Part shown: positions 15,516-23,795 of the stretch, piece by piece
Layout of the letters: each line of letters starts with the position of its first letter
Position numbering within the stretch: the stretch's first letter is position 1
Assembly: GCA_900553805.1 (NCBI GenBank)
Contig: USEU01000015.1
Location: 1-37,340 of the forward strand
From: an uncultured Eubacteriales bacterium
GTDB lineage: Bacteria > Bacillota > Clostridia > Oscillospirales > Oscillospiraceae
DNA length: 37,340 nucleotides
Reading direction: 5' to 3'
Program-made: the position numbers and the translations under genes
Notes under the pieces: model-generated
Told to the model about the DNA's origin: nothing
Database searches by the model: none
What the model saw: the letters and a program-made list of their open reading frames with translations, nothing else

Positions 15516-16550
15516 TTATTTTGTCAATGCCGCAATGGCTGCGGGGATCGGTTCGGAGGCATGTTCCTCGATCGAATAACACAGAATGGAAAAGCCCTTG
15601 ATATATTTGCAGTAGCGGACGCGCACGGGGCCGTTGGTGGAGTGGCGCTGCTCGATGATGTAGTCATAGTTGTGCTCAGGATCCGCAAGGACCGTATCCA
15701 GCGCTTCCAGCACATCCGGCAGGATTCGATTCTCCAGGTCACACATGAAGTGCATGGGGAATACCCAGTCAATCTCGTCCAACCGATCCACCAGCTTGCG
15801 GACGCACTCCCGATACTTGTACAGGGAGCATTCCTCCAGCGGATAGCTGACATTGCCGCAGCCGGAAATATCAGCGCAGATATTATCGCCGGGGAACAGG
15901 ATCCTGTTGTGCTTATCCAGATACATGGCAGCGCCTGCGCCGCCGTGACCATTGGAATTGATCAGTTCGATCTCGTAGCCGCCGCCCAGGTCCCAGGTAT
16001 AGCCGTCGGGTACACCGATCAGCTCATAGGGGCGGAAGGTGGGTAAATCGGCCTTATCAAATTCCAGCCATTTGTTTTGGAGCGTTTCCTTGTCCCACAA
16101 ATAATCCCACATATGAGGATTCTGTTCTTTGACCAAGGGAACCAGTGCCTCATGGCAGTATACCCGGTCAAACCGGCAGTTGCCGAAAGCGTGGTCATAG
16201 TGATCATGGGTGTTGACAACAATGATCTCCTTGCCCGGTGCCAGGGTCTCCACCAATGCTTTGGTGTCGCCCAGGCCAAAGCCGGTATCTACCAGCAGGC
16301 ATTTCTCCGGGCCGATGGTCAGCCACTGCCATACGTCTCCCGCGCCATCACAGTTTGGCACAAACAGGCCATACAAATTGTCACGGAATTGGTAAACCTC
16401 CACATATGGGTCACAGTCATACACCCTGCGGGTATCGTCATGCTCCCGCAGACGCTTCATATAGGTATAGCTCACCAGGTTCTGAGAGCCGAACCAGGAA
16501 AGCCGTTTGGCCTTGGACAGGCCCTGGATCTCTGTCATTTCACGTAGCAT
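15516..16550 (-). CDS. Metallo-beta-lactamase-fold hydrolase, intact metal site (MBL-1)
   Basis: A 344-residue MBL-fold protein. Metal ligands visible in order are HDHYDH (His115, His117, Asp119, His120), His202 in GHGGAG, Asp222 in FPGDN and His267 in FPMHF. About 110 residues precede the metal motif and include the unusual block IQGLSKAKRLSW at the start and NCDGAGDVWQWLTIGPEKCLLVDTG. MBL-fold enzymes hydrolyse lactones, thioesters, phosphoesters or beta-lactams; the substrate here is unknown. It is collinear with the second MBL protein at 18853-19881. ATG has AAAGGAG 6-7 bases upstream. It is the last gene of operon 2, 12 bases after the MATE gene. Confidence 0.88.
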   Translation of the reverse strand: MLREMTEIQGLSKAKRLSWFGSQNLVSYTYMKRLREHDDTRRVYDCDPYVEVYQFRDNLYGLFVPNCDGAGDVWQWLTIGPEKCLLVDTGFGLGDTKALVETLAPGKEIIVVNTHDHYDHAFGNCRFDRVYCHEALVPLVKEQNPHMWDYLWDKETLQNKWLEFDKADLPTFRPYELIGVPDGYTWDLGGGYEIELINSNGHGGAGAAMYLDKHNRILFPGDNICADISGCGNVSYPLEECSLYKYRECVRKLVDRLDEIDWVFPMHFMCDLENRILPDVLEALDTVLADPEHNYDYIIEQRHSTNGPVRVRYCKYIKGFSILCYSIEEHASEPIPAAIAALTK

Positions 16551-16562
16551 AAGTAACTCCTT

Positions 16563-17948
16563 TCATTTTTCCTTCAGCAAAAGCTTGCGGGTTTTCCATT
16601 TCCCGCTGTAAAAGTAAACAATACCGATCACCACCGGCCCCAGCCGAGCCAGGGCATTGCCATAGTAGAATCCGACCACGCCCATCTCCAGCCAATAAGC
16701 AAAAGAAAAGCTGATGCCCAGGCGCAGAATGACACCATCCAGCATTCCGGCCAGAAAATTCAGCTTGGCGTGTCCGCTTCCCGTAACGGAAGCCATATAT
16801 GGCCCCTGAACAGCGGAAAGCACAAATGTGATGACCGAAACACGCATGAAAACGACACCGCCCTCCATAACGGCCTGATCCTGAGTAAAAAGGCTGAAAG
16901 CCGTCTTTGGGAAAAACAGTGCGATCACACAAGCTCCCGCGCTGAAAATGGCACACATCCCCAGCGCTGTATAGATGGTTTTTCTGACTCGGTCATATTT
17001 TCTGGCTCCCAGGTTCTGCCCCACCATCGCACTGGTGCCGCCATTGATGCTGCTGGTGAAGATATTGACCATCTTATTGACCTTGTTGCCGATGCTGTTG
17101 GTCGTGGAGGCCAGTAAGCCAAAGCTGTTGACCTGCGCCGAGCAGATCAGCTGGGAGAAATGGATACATGCGGACTGCAGCGTCAGTGGGATCCCCAACT
17201 CCAGGAGGACGCTCAGGTGGCTGCGGCAAATAGAGAAATTGCGGGGCTTAAATTCAAAGTCGAACTTGTGCCCATGCCGCTGCAAGAAAATTGCCGAGGC
17301 AAGGAACGAAGCGAACTGTCCGGCCACCGTCGCAATGGCAGTGCCCGCCGCTTCCATAGGGATCACTGCCACCAGCAGCAGATCCAGCAGCAGGTTTGCG
17401 ACCGCCGCCACGCTGACAAACAGCAGCGGGCGCTTCGATTCTCCCATGCCTCGCAGGGCGCCGCAGATGGCATTATAGCCAAACACAAACGGAAGCCCCA
17501 AGCTCACGATCACCATATAATCCCGTGCCTGCCCCAGAGCCTCCGGCGGGCAATTGAGCCAGTCCAGAAACGGATCGCAGAACACAATGCAGGCAGCCGC
17601 AAACAGGATGGACAGGAGGACCGAAAATGAGATCAGCGTGCCGATCGTTTCCTTGATTGCCTGGCGCTCCCTGGCGCCGGAGAGCTGCGCAATGTAGATC
17701 TGTCCGGCTGTTCCCAGGCTGGTGCCGACAAAGGTCAGCATGGTGGCGATATCGCCGCCGGTGGATACCCCTACAGTTCCCACATTGCCTACGTACTGCC
17801 CGATGACGATCATATCCACCGTATTATAAAGCTGTTGGACAAAGTTAGCCAGCAGCAGTGGGATCGCGAACCGAAGCAAAAGTTTAAAAATACTTCCCTC
17901 TGTTAAGTTAATTCCAACATTTCCTGCCTTCGCAGGAGTTTCACCCAT
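16563..17948 (-). CDS. MATE-family multidrug/Na+ antiporter (MATE-1)
   Basis: A 461-residue polytopic protein with about 12 membrane helices. MATE signatures: NLTEGSIFKLLLRFAIPLLLANFVQQLYNTVDMIVIGQYVG at the start, then GALRGMGESKRPLL and a matching second half (SSINGGTSAMVGQNLGARKYDR). MATE proteins export drugs or metabolites using Na+ or H+. Its place inside an importer/hydrolase operon suggests it moves a product or a related toxic compound, which is inference. A related but separate MATE gene lies at 27439-28818. AAGGAAGG lies about 9 bases before ATG. Confidence 0.93.
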   Translation of the reverse strand: MGETPAKAGNVGINLTEGSIFKLLLRFAIPLLLANFVQQLYNTVDMIVIGQYVGNVGTVGVSTGGDIATMLTFVGTSLGTAGQIYIAQLSGARERQAIKETIGTLISFSVLLSILFAAACIVFCDPFLDWLNCPPEALGQARDYMVIVSLGLPFVFGYNAICGALRGMGESKRPLLFVSVAAVANLLLDLLLVAVIPMEAAGTAIATVAGQFASFLASAIFLQRHGHKFDFEFKPRNFSICRSHLSVLLELGIPLTLQSACIHFSQLICSAQVNSFGLLASTTNSIGNKVNKMVNIFTSSINGGTSAMVGQNLGARKYDRVRKTIYTALGMCAIFSAGACVIALFFPKTAFSLFTQDQAVMEGGVVFMRVSVITFVLSAVQGPYMASVTGSGHAKLNFLAGMLDGVILRLGISFSFAYWLEMGVVGFYYGNALARLGPVVIGIVYFYSGKWKTRKLLLKEK

Positions 17949-17984
17949 AGAGGATCGCCTTCCTTTCTGTGTGGAGCATACGCG

Positions 17985-18860
17985 TTAAAAAACGCAGATG
18001 CTCCAGTTGTTTTCCGCCTGCCCGCCGGGGTCAACGGAGCAGACGTCCGCCATGCTGGAAAGCTCCTCTGTCACGCCCTCCCGCCCCGGGAGCATGCTCC
18101 ACGGCTCAATGCACAGGAAGGGCGCATCGGTATTGGGTGTATGCCAGAATCCAATGTAGGGCATCTGCGGATAGGATACGCAGACACCGCGGCTCCCCTT
18201 TGTGCTGGAAAGCGTCACCTTTCGTGGGGCATCCGCCAGGACAATGGCATCTTGGTCAAAAAGATCATGCTTTAGCGGAAGCATACGTCCCTGCTGAAGC
18301 GGATAGGGTGTGCGGACACCGGTACAAAGCACATCTTTGCTGAATTCGATCAGCTTCGGCTCGCAGGCCGTATCAAAGGACAGACTGTAATCCGAGAAAT
18401 TCAGTCCATCCTCCATGGGGACCCGGAAGCCAGGATGGCCGCCAATGCCAAAATGCAGCGTACACTTCGAGCCATTCTGAATTGAAAAAGCGATGTGCAG
18501 CGTTTTTTCCACCAGCCGATATGACAGCTGCAGCCGGAATCGATAAGGGTAGACTGCCATCGTCTGCTCTGTATCCTCCGCCACCAGGACGACACTGTCC
18601 GGCTCCTGCGCAAGGACCTTCATCGGCTGGCTGGATAAAAAGCCATGGATCTTCATATCATAGCTCTTACCGTTCAGCAGATATCGCTTACCAAACAACC
18701 GCCCGATAAAGGGGAACAGATTGGGCGCGGTTCCTTTCCAATAAGCCGGGTCCCCCTGCCAGAGATACTCTGTATCGGTTTTCTTGCCATAAATGGACTG
18801 CATTTTGCCGCCGGTCTCCGAAATCAAAACACGGAGATATTGATTGTTCAGCTCAACCAT
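17985..18860 (-). CDS. Aldose 1-epimerase family protein (LacX/galactose-mutarotase fold)
   Basis: A 291-residue protein of the LacX-like branch of the mutarotase superfamily. Seen are APNLFPFIGRL, a first catalytic-type His at about 72 in KIHGFL, a second at about 142 in GIGGHPGFRVP, and a late Glu in CIEPWSMLPG. Mutarotases interconvert sugar anomers; many LacX-like proteins have unknown substrates. ATG 18860 (GGAGGGG 7 bases upstream) overlaps the end of the upstream MBL gene by 8 bases. The long in-frame extension to 19022 lies inside that gene and is rejected. Its presence suggests the imported compound carries a sugar, which is inference. Confidence 0.88.
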   Translation of the reverse strand: MVELNNQYLRVLISETGGKMQSIYGKKTDTEYLWQGDPAYWKGTAPNLFPFIGRLFGKRYLLNGKSYDMKIHGFLSSQPMKVLAQEPDSVVLVAEDTEQTMAVYPYRFRLQLSYRLVEKTLHIAFSIQNGSKCTLHFGIGGHPGFRVPMEDGLNFSDYSLSFDTACEPKLIEFSKDVLCTGVRTPYPLQQGRMLPLKHDLFDQDAIVLADAPRKVTLSSTKGSRGVCVSYPQMPYIGFWHTPNTDAPFLCIEPWSMLPGREGVTEELSSMADVCSVDPGGQAENNWSICVF

Positions 18861-19881
18861 GGGCAGGCCCCTCCGGGATGTAGACGCCCTTCCCTGGGTC
18901 ATAGCTGATGGTGCCGAAGCCTTTGACAAACTTATGCCAGGACTGCCGGGCCGGGCCACCGGTGGGACTGGGCGACATCTGCGTGAAATCAAAGCACTGC
19001 GGATCTTCCACAATGGCGTCAAGTGCCTCCAGGATGTCCAGCAGCAGACTGTTTTCCAGATTCACGATAAAATGGCCCGGAAAAATGTAATCAAATTCAT
19101 CCAAACGTCGGCACAGCTTCTCCAGCTCGTTCCGATAGGCCTCAATGGTGCAGTACTTGCGATAGGGATCCCCTTCCCGTCCGCCGCTGCCGCAGGCGAT
19201 CACATCGCTGCAAACATCATCTCCGGCGAACAGTATCCGGGTCTTGTGGTCCAGGAACATAGCGTGGCCGGAATCATGGCCGGGCTGCCAGACCAGTTCC
19301 ACATTATGGTCGCCACCCAGGTTGAACATGTGATGATTCTCTACCGGGATCAACTCATAGTCCCGATATTGGGGGACATCCTGCTTGTCAAATTGAAGCC
19401 AGATGTTATTTCCGTCCTGGTCAAACAGGTAGTCCCACGCGCCTGGGGCGCATTTTCTTGTGATATTGGGTACACAGTATTTGTGACAGTAGACCCGTTC
19501 AAAGCGGACATTGCCCATGCAGTGATCCGGCCCGGAGTGGGTATTGACAACCACAAGGGGCATCCCGCCGGTCAACTCATCCACCAGCCCCTTCACGTTA
19601 CCGATCCCAAAGCCGGTATCGATCACCATGGCCTTTTCTGGACCAATGACCACATACATCCACACGTCCCCTGCCCCATCGCAGTTCTGATTGAAAAGGC
19701 CGTAAACATTCTCCCGGAACGGATAGACCTCAATATAGGGGCAGACATCATAGACCCGCACATATCGATCCCGCTCCCGCAGCTGCTTCATAAAGGCCCA
19801 GCTGACATGATTCTGGGGCGCGCCCCATTTCAGCCTCTTGGCTTTGCTTAAGCCCTGAATGGGCCACATTCTTCCTTCCAT
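18853..19881 (-). CDS. Metallo-beta-lactamase-fold protein with altered metal motif (MBL-2)
   Basis: A 342-residue paralogue of MBL-1, alignable without gaps through residue 120: both start with IQGLSKAKRL and share NCDGAGDVW and DTGFG. The metal motif is HSGPDH, so residue 117 is Gly where the first paralogue and the superfamily have the second His. His115, Asp119, His120, His202, Asp221 and a late His (FPGHF) are kept. One metal site should therefore be weakened, while the Asp-His site could still bind metal. It may be a mononuclear enzyme, have other specificity, or be a non-catalytic partner. GGGGGA lies 5 bases before ATG. It follows the ATPase gene by 11 bases. Confidence 0.87.
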   Translation of the reverse strand: MEGRMWPIQGLSKAKRLKWGAPQNHVSWAFMKQLRERDRYVRVYDVCPYIEVYPFRENVYGLFNQNCDGAGDVWMYVVIGPEKAMVIDTGFGIGNVKGLVDELTGGMPLVVVNTHSGPDHCMGNVRFERVYCHKYCVPNITRKCAPGAWDYLFDQDGNNIWLQFDKQDVPQYRDYELIPVENHHMFNLGGDHNVELVWQPGHDSGHAMFLDHKTRILFAGDDVCSDVIACGSGGREGDPYRKYCTIEAYRNELEKLCRRLDEFDYIFPGHFIVNLENSLLLDILEALDAIVEDPQCFDFTQMSPSPTGGPARQSWHKFVKGFGTISYDPGKGVYIPEGPAHG

Positions 19882-19892
19882 GCCTTTCCCCC

Positions 19893-20849
19893 TTACAGTT
19901 CGTTGATTTCCTTTACACGGCAGCAGGAGACAAAATGCCCGGGCTGGATCTCCTGAAGCGTTTGCGGCTGATGGCAGGCCTCACAGGCATGAGGGCACCG
20001 GGCCGCAAAACGGCAGCCGGGCTTGGGATCGATGGGAGAAACCAATTCACCCTTGATCAAAATGCGCTTGGGAGGATTATGAATATCCACAGAAGGGATC
20101 GCAGAGAGCAGCGCCTTGGAATAGGGATGAAGGGGCTTTTCAAACAGCTCCTGCGTATCACAGGTCTCCACCAGCTGTCCCAGATACATAACGCAGATTT
20201 GATGAGAGATATGCCGCACCACAGACAGGTCATGTGTGACGAACATATAGGTCAATCCCAACTCATCCTGCAAGTCCATCAATAGATTCAGCACCTGCGC
20301 CTGAATGGATACATCCAGTGCGGAAACCGGCTCGTCACAAACGATGAACTTTGGCTGCAAGGCCAGCGCGCGGGCAATCCCCACCCGCTGACGCCGCCCG
20401 CCATCCATTTCGTGGGGATAGGCGTTATATAGGCGGGACTCAATGCCTACCAGGTCCATCAGGCGGCGGGCCTCCTGTTCCAGTTCCGCGCCCTTGAAGC
20501 GCTTGGAAAGCCTCAGCGGCTCAATAATGGTATCGTGGACCGACAGTCTGGGGTTGAGCGAGGAATAGGGATCCTGGAAGACGATCTGCATCTGCATTCT
20601 CAGGCGGTTCAGCTCCTTGTCCTTTACATGGGTCACATCCTTGCCCTCGAACAGGATCTGGCCGTCAGTGCTGCTTTGCAGATGAATAATGGTGCGGCCC
20701 AGGGTGGATTTGCCGCAGCCGGACTCACCCACCACGCCCATGGTTTTGCCTGCGTTCAAAGAGAAGGACACATCATCTACCGCATGGACGATGCCCTTAT
20801 TGGTGGGGAAATATTTTTTCAGATGATTCACTTGAAGCAGTGGTGTCAT
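19893..20849 (-). CDS. Peptide-type ABC transporter ATPase (DppF/OppF-like), operon 2
   Basis: A 318-residue ABC ATPase: Walker [10 protein letters not shown] at 41-49, [12 protein letters not shown], Walker [14 protein letters not shown] and the C-terminal oligopeptide domain with [14 protein letters not shown]. The signature is MDGGRRQR, again with Asp in place of the LSGGQ Ser, as in its operon-1 counterpart. ATG 20849 overlaps the partner's TGA as ATGA, so translation is coupled. Confidence 0.93.
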   Translation of the reverse strand: MTPLLQVNHLKKYFPTNKGIVHAVDDVSFSLNAGKTMGVVGESGCGKSTLGRTIIHLQSSTDGQILFEGKDVTHVKDKELNRLRMQMQIVFQDPYSSLNPRLSVHDTIIEPLRLSKRFKGAELEQEARRLMDLVGIESRLYNAYPHEMDGGRRQRVGIARALALQPKFIVCDEPVSALDVSIQAQVLNLLMDLQDELGLTYMFVTHDLSVVRHISHQICVMYLGQLVETCDTQELFEKPLHPYSKALLSAIPSVDIHNPPKRILIKGELVSPIDPKPGCRFAARCPHACEACHQPQTLQEIQPGHFVSCCRVKEINEL

Positions 20850-21844
20850 AGCGTTTCCTCCATAGGCTTGCAGCGGATGCAGCGGCAATAGTGGGTCCGC
20901 GTGATGTTATACGCAGGGATCTGGTGCTGGCGGCATGCGTCGCAGGCATAGGGACAGCGGGGCGAAAAAGCGCAGCCAGCAGGCAGATTGGTAGGATCGG
21001 GGGGCAGTCCATCAATAGGGGCCAGACGGTTGGAGCCCTTGTTCATATCCGGGAGTGCGTGGAACAGGCCCACCGTGTACGGATGGGAGGGATGATCAAA
21101 AACATCCGCCAGCGTTCCATACTCAATGATCTTTCCGGCATAGGTCACAGCCACAGCATCGCAGGTCTCCGCAACGACACCAAGGTCGTGGGTGATCATG
21201 ATCATAGAGGTATTAAATTCCTCCCGCAGATTCTTTATCATGTCCAGCACCTGTGCCTGAATGGTCACATCCAGAGCGGTGGTAGGCTCGTCAGCGATCA
21301 GCAGTGCTGGATTGCAGGCCAAAGCCATGGCAATGACCACCCGCTGCTTCATTCCGCCGGAAAATTGGTGTGGATACTCCCCTGCCCGGTCCACGGAGAT
21401 GCCAACCATCCCCAGCATTTCCTTTGCACGCTCCATTGCTTTCGCCTTTCCGGCATTGCTGTGGAGCTGTACCACTTCGGCGATCTGATCTGACACCGTC
21501 TTCACCGGGTTCAATGCCGTCATGGGGTCCTGGAAGATCATGGAGATCACATGCCCCCGCAGGTCCTGCATCTCTTTTTCAGAAAGAGACATGATCTCTT
21601 TCCCGTCCAGCCACACAGCGCCATCCTGCCGCTTCGTGGAGTGATCCGGCAATATCCGAAGCAGTGCTTTGGCAATGGAGGTCTTGCCTGCCCCCGTCTC
21701 GCCCACCAGGCCAATGGTCTTCCCGCGCTCCAGATCGAAGGAGACACCATTTACGGCATGGACCGTCTCTCCCTCCGACTGATACTCCACCACCAGATCA
21801 CGAACGGACAAAAACGCATCTTTGTTCAGTTCTTTAAAATCCAT
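20846..21844 (-). CDS. Peptide-type ABC transporter ATPase (DppD/OppD-like), operon 2
   Basis: A 332-residue ABC ATPase: Walker [10 protein letters not shown] at 48-56, [12 protein letters not shown], canonical signature FSGGMKQR, Walker [15 protein letters not shown], and a Cys-rich C-terminal stretch (CAFSPRCPYACDAC). I chose ATG 21844 (AAAGGAAG 8-9 bases upstream); a TTG at 21865 would overlap the permease stop. It pairs with the Asp-signature ATPase. Confidence 0.92.
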   Translation of the reverse strand: MDFKELNKDAFLSVRDLVVEYQSEGETVHAVNGVSFDLERGKTIGLVGETGAGKTSIAKALLRILPDHSTKRQDGAVWLDGKEIMSLSEKEMQDLRGHVISMIFQDPMTALNPVKTVSDQIAEVVQLHSNAGKAKAMERAKEMLGMVGISVDRAGEYPHQFSGGMKQRVVIAMALACNPALLIADEPTTALDVTIQAQVLDMIKNLREEFNTSMIMITHDLGVVAETCDAVAVTYAGKIIEYGTLADVFDHPSHPYTVGLFHALPDMNKGSNRLAPIDGLPPDPTNLPAGCAFSPRCPYACDACRQHQIPAYNITRTHYCRCIRCKPMEETL

Positions 21845-21861
21845 ATCGCTTGCTTCCTTTC

Positions 21862-22746
21862 TCAATCCTTCAGCTTGGGATCCAATGCGTCCCGGATCGC
21901 GTCACCAATCAGGTTGAAGCTCAGAACGCTCAGCATGATAAACAGGCCGGGGAACATGATCATATGGGGATAGAGCCGGATGTAATTTCTGGCGGAGGCC
22001 AGCATTGCGCCCCACTCCGGCGTAGGGGGACGAACTCCCAGGCCGATGAAGCTCAGCGAGGAGGCGGACAGGCCAGCCGCCGCAATGGACATGGAGATCT
22101 CAACGATCAGCGGCGCAATGGCATTGGGGATCACATGGCGAATGATGATCCGAGGCTTGCTGCAGGTAATGGAGGTCGCCGCCTCTACGAATTCCTGGTT
22201 GCGGATCGTCAGGATGTTTGCGCGCATCATGCGGGCAAAATGAGGGATGCCTGAAATGCCCAAGGCATAAATGCATTTGTCAAAACCTGTGCCCAACACG
22301 GCAGATATGGCAATCGCCAGCAGCAGCTGGGGGAAGGCCGCCATCACATCCAGGAGCCGCATGACCACCTGATCGGCCACGCCGCCAAAGTAACCGGCGA
22401 TTGCGCCCATTGCCACGCCGATGGTGGCAGAAATCAGGACGGAAAGAATGCCGACGCTTAGGGTATAGCGCGCACCGTAGAGCACTCGGGCCAAAATATC
22501 CCGGCCCAGCTCATCACAGCCGAACCAGTGCTGGGCGTTGGGCGTCATATATGCGCTGGACATATCGGTTTTCGCATAGTCATAGGGGACAATATATGGG
22601 GAAAGGATCGAGAGCACCACCATCGCGCAGATGGTAATGACGCCTGCCAGGGCTAGCGGGTTCTGGCAGATCTTCTGCCAGACATATTTCGCCGAGCCGG
22701 GACGAGCTGGTTTCCTGGTTGCTTTTTCTTTCTTGGACTTAGCCAT
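21862..22746 (-). CDS. Peptide-type ABC permease (DppC/OppC-like), operon 2
   Basis: A 294-residue permease with a basic N-terminal tail, a first helix at about 32-52, the FGCDELGRDILARVLYGARYTL signature, and the EAA loop EAATSITCSKPRIIIRHVIPN. ATG has GGAGGG 8-9 bases upstream. It overlaps the DppB-like gene by 8 bases, typical of a tightly coupled pair. Confidence 0.94.
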   Translation of the reverse strand: MAKSKKEKATRKPARPGSAKYVWQKICQNPLALAGVITICAMVVLSILSPYIVPYDYAKTDMSSAYMTPNAQHWFGCDELGRDILARVLYGARYTLSVGILSVLISATIGVAMGAIAGYFGGVADQVVMRLLDVMAAFPQLLLAIAISAVLGTGFDKCIYALGISGIPHFARMMRANILTIRNQEFVEAATSITCSKPRIIIRHVIPNAIAPLIVEISMSIAAAGLSASSLSFIGLGVRPPTPEWGAMLASARNYIRLYPHMIMFPGLFIMLSVLSFNLIGDAIRDALDPKLKD

Positions 22747-23713
22747 TTGCCTTTCCCTCCTTTTTCGAGCGTTTTTTGCTCTGGCCTTCGTACTGCGCCT
22801 TGATGCGAGGATCTACATAAGCGTAGATCAGATCCACCAGCAGCATAACAACGCTGAAGGTAAACGCAATATACAGGACACTGCCTTGTACTGCGGTATA
22901 GTCACGGTTGTTGATCCCATCGATCATATAGCTGCCGATACCGGCGATGCCGAACACCGTCTCGATCACCACAGTACCGCCCAACTGGCCGCCGAAGCGT
23001 CCGCCGCAGATGGTGATGATTGGGATCAGGGCGTTGGGAAGGGCATGGTGCCAAATCACGTTCCGCTCCGCCACACCTTTTGCTCTGGCGGTAGTCACGT
23101 AGTCCGCCCGGATGACCTCCAGCATACTGGAGCGGGTCAGACGGGCAATGCCCGCGATGCCGCCAAGCGCGTTGGCCGCGATGGGCAGGATATAGTACCG
23201 CCAGCCCTTATCTCCGCTGGAGGGAAGCCAGTGGAGCTTCAGCGCAAAAAGCAGCACCAGCATCAGTGCCAGCCAGAAGTTGGGCATGGATACGCCGATC
23301 ATGGAAATAAACATGCTGATGCGGTCGCCGGGGCCATTAGCATGGATCGCCGCGCTGATACCCAGAGGGATACCGATCAGAGTGGAAAGCAGAATGCTTC
23401 CGGCTGCAAGGGTAAGGGTTTTGGGGAATCGCTTCATCAGCTCCGCCGCAACACTGGTGCCTTGGATATAGGAGTTGCCAAAGCTCCGATTCACAAGGAT
23501 CTCCTTCAGGAAATTAAACAATCTCACGATGTAGGGATCGTTCAGGCCCAGCTGCTCCCGCAGGGCCTCCACCTGCACCTCCGTCGCAGAGGCACCCAAG
23601 ATGATCTCGCAGGGGTCGCCGGGGCAAAAATACATCATGGTAAAAATCAGGATCGCGACACCCAATAGGATCGGAATCATCAGAAGGATCCGCTTTAATA
23701 CATATCTCCCCAT
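22739..23713 (-). CDS. Peptide-type ABC permease (DppB/OppB-like), operon 2
   Basis: A 324-residue permease: first helix ILLMIPILLGVAILIFTMMYF followed by CPGDPCEIILG, the family's LGLNDPYIVRLFNFL stretch, SFGNSYIQG, an EAA-type loop (RADYVTTARAKGVAERNVIWHHALPN) and the terminal DPRIKAQYEG. ATG 23713 has AAGGAG 6 bases upstream; earlier in-frame codons overlap the binding-protein gene. Confidence 0.94.
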   Translation of the reverse strand: MGRYVLKRILLMIPILLGVAILIFTMMYFCPGDPCEIILGASATEVQVEALREQLGLNDPYIVRLFNFLKEILVNRSFGNSYIQGTSVAAELMKRFPKTLTLAAGSILLSTLIGIPLGISAAIHANGPGDRISMFISMIGVSMPNFWLALMLVLLFALKLHWLPSSGDKGWRYYILPIAANALGGIAGIARLTRSSMLEVIRADYVTTARAKGVAERNVIWHHALPNALIPIITICGGRFGGQLGGTVVIETVFGIAGIGSYMIDGINNRDYTAVQGSVLYIAFTFSVVMLLVDLIYAYVDPRIKAQYEGQSKKRSKKEGKANG

Positions 23714-23795
23714 TTTTCTCTCCTTGATAAATTGGCCGCGCCCACGTGCCCTTTGCTGCGGCATATGGGCGCGGCTCTTGTTGAACGATTCGGGT

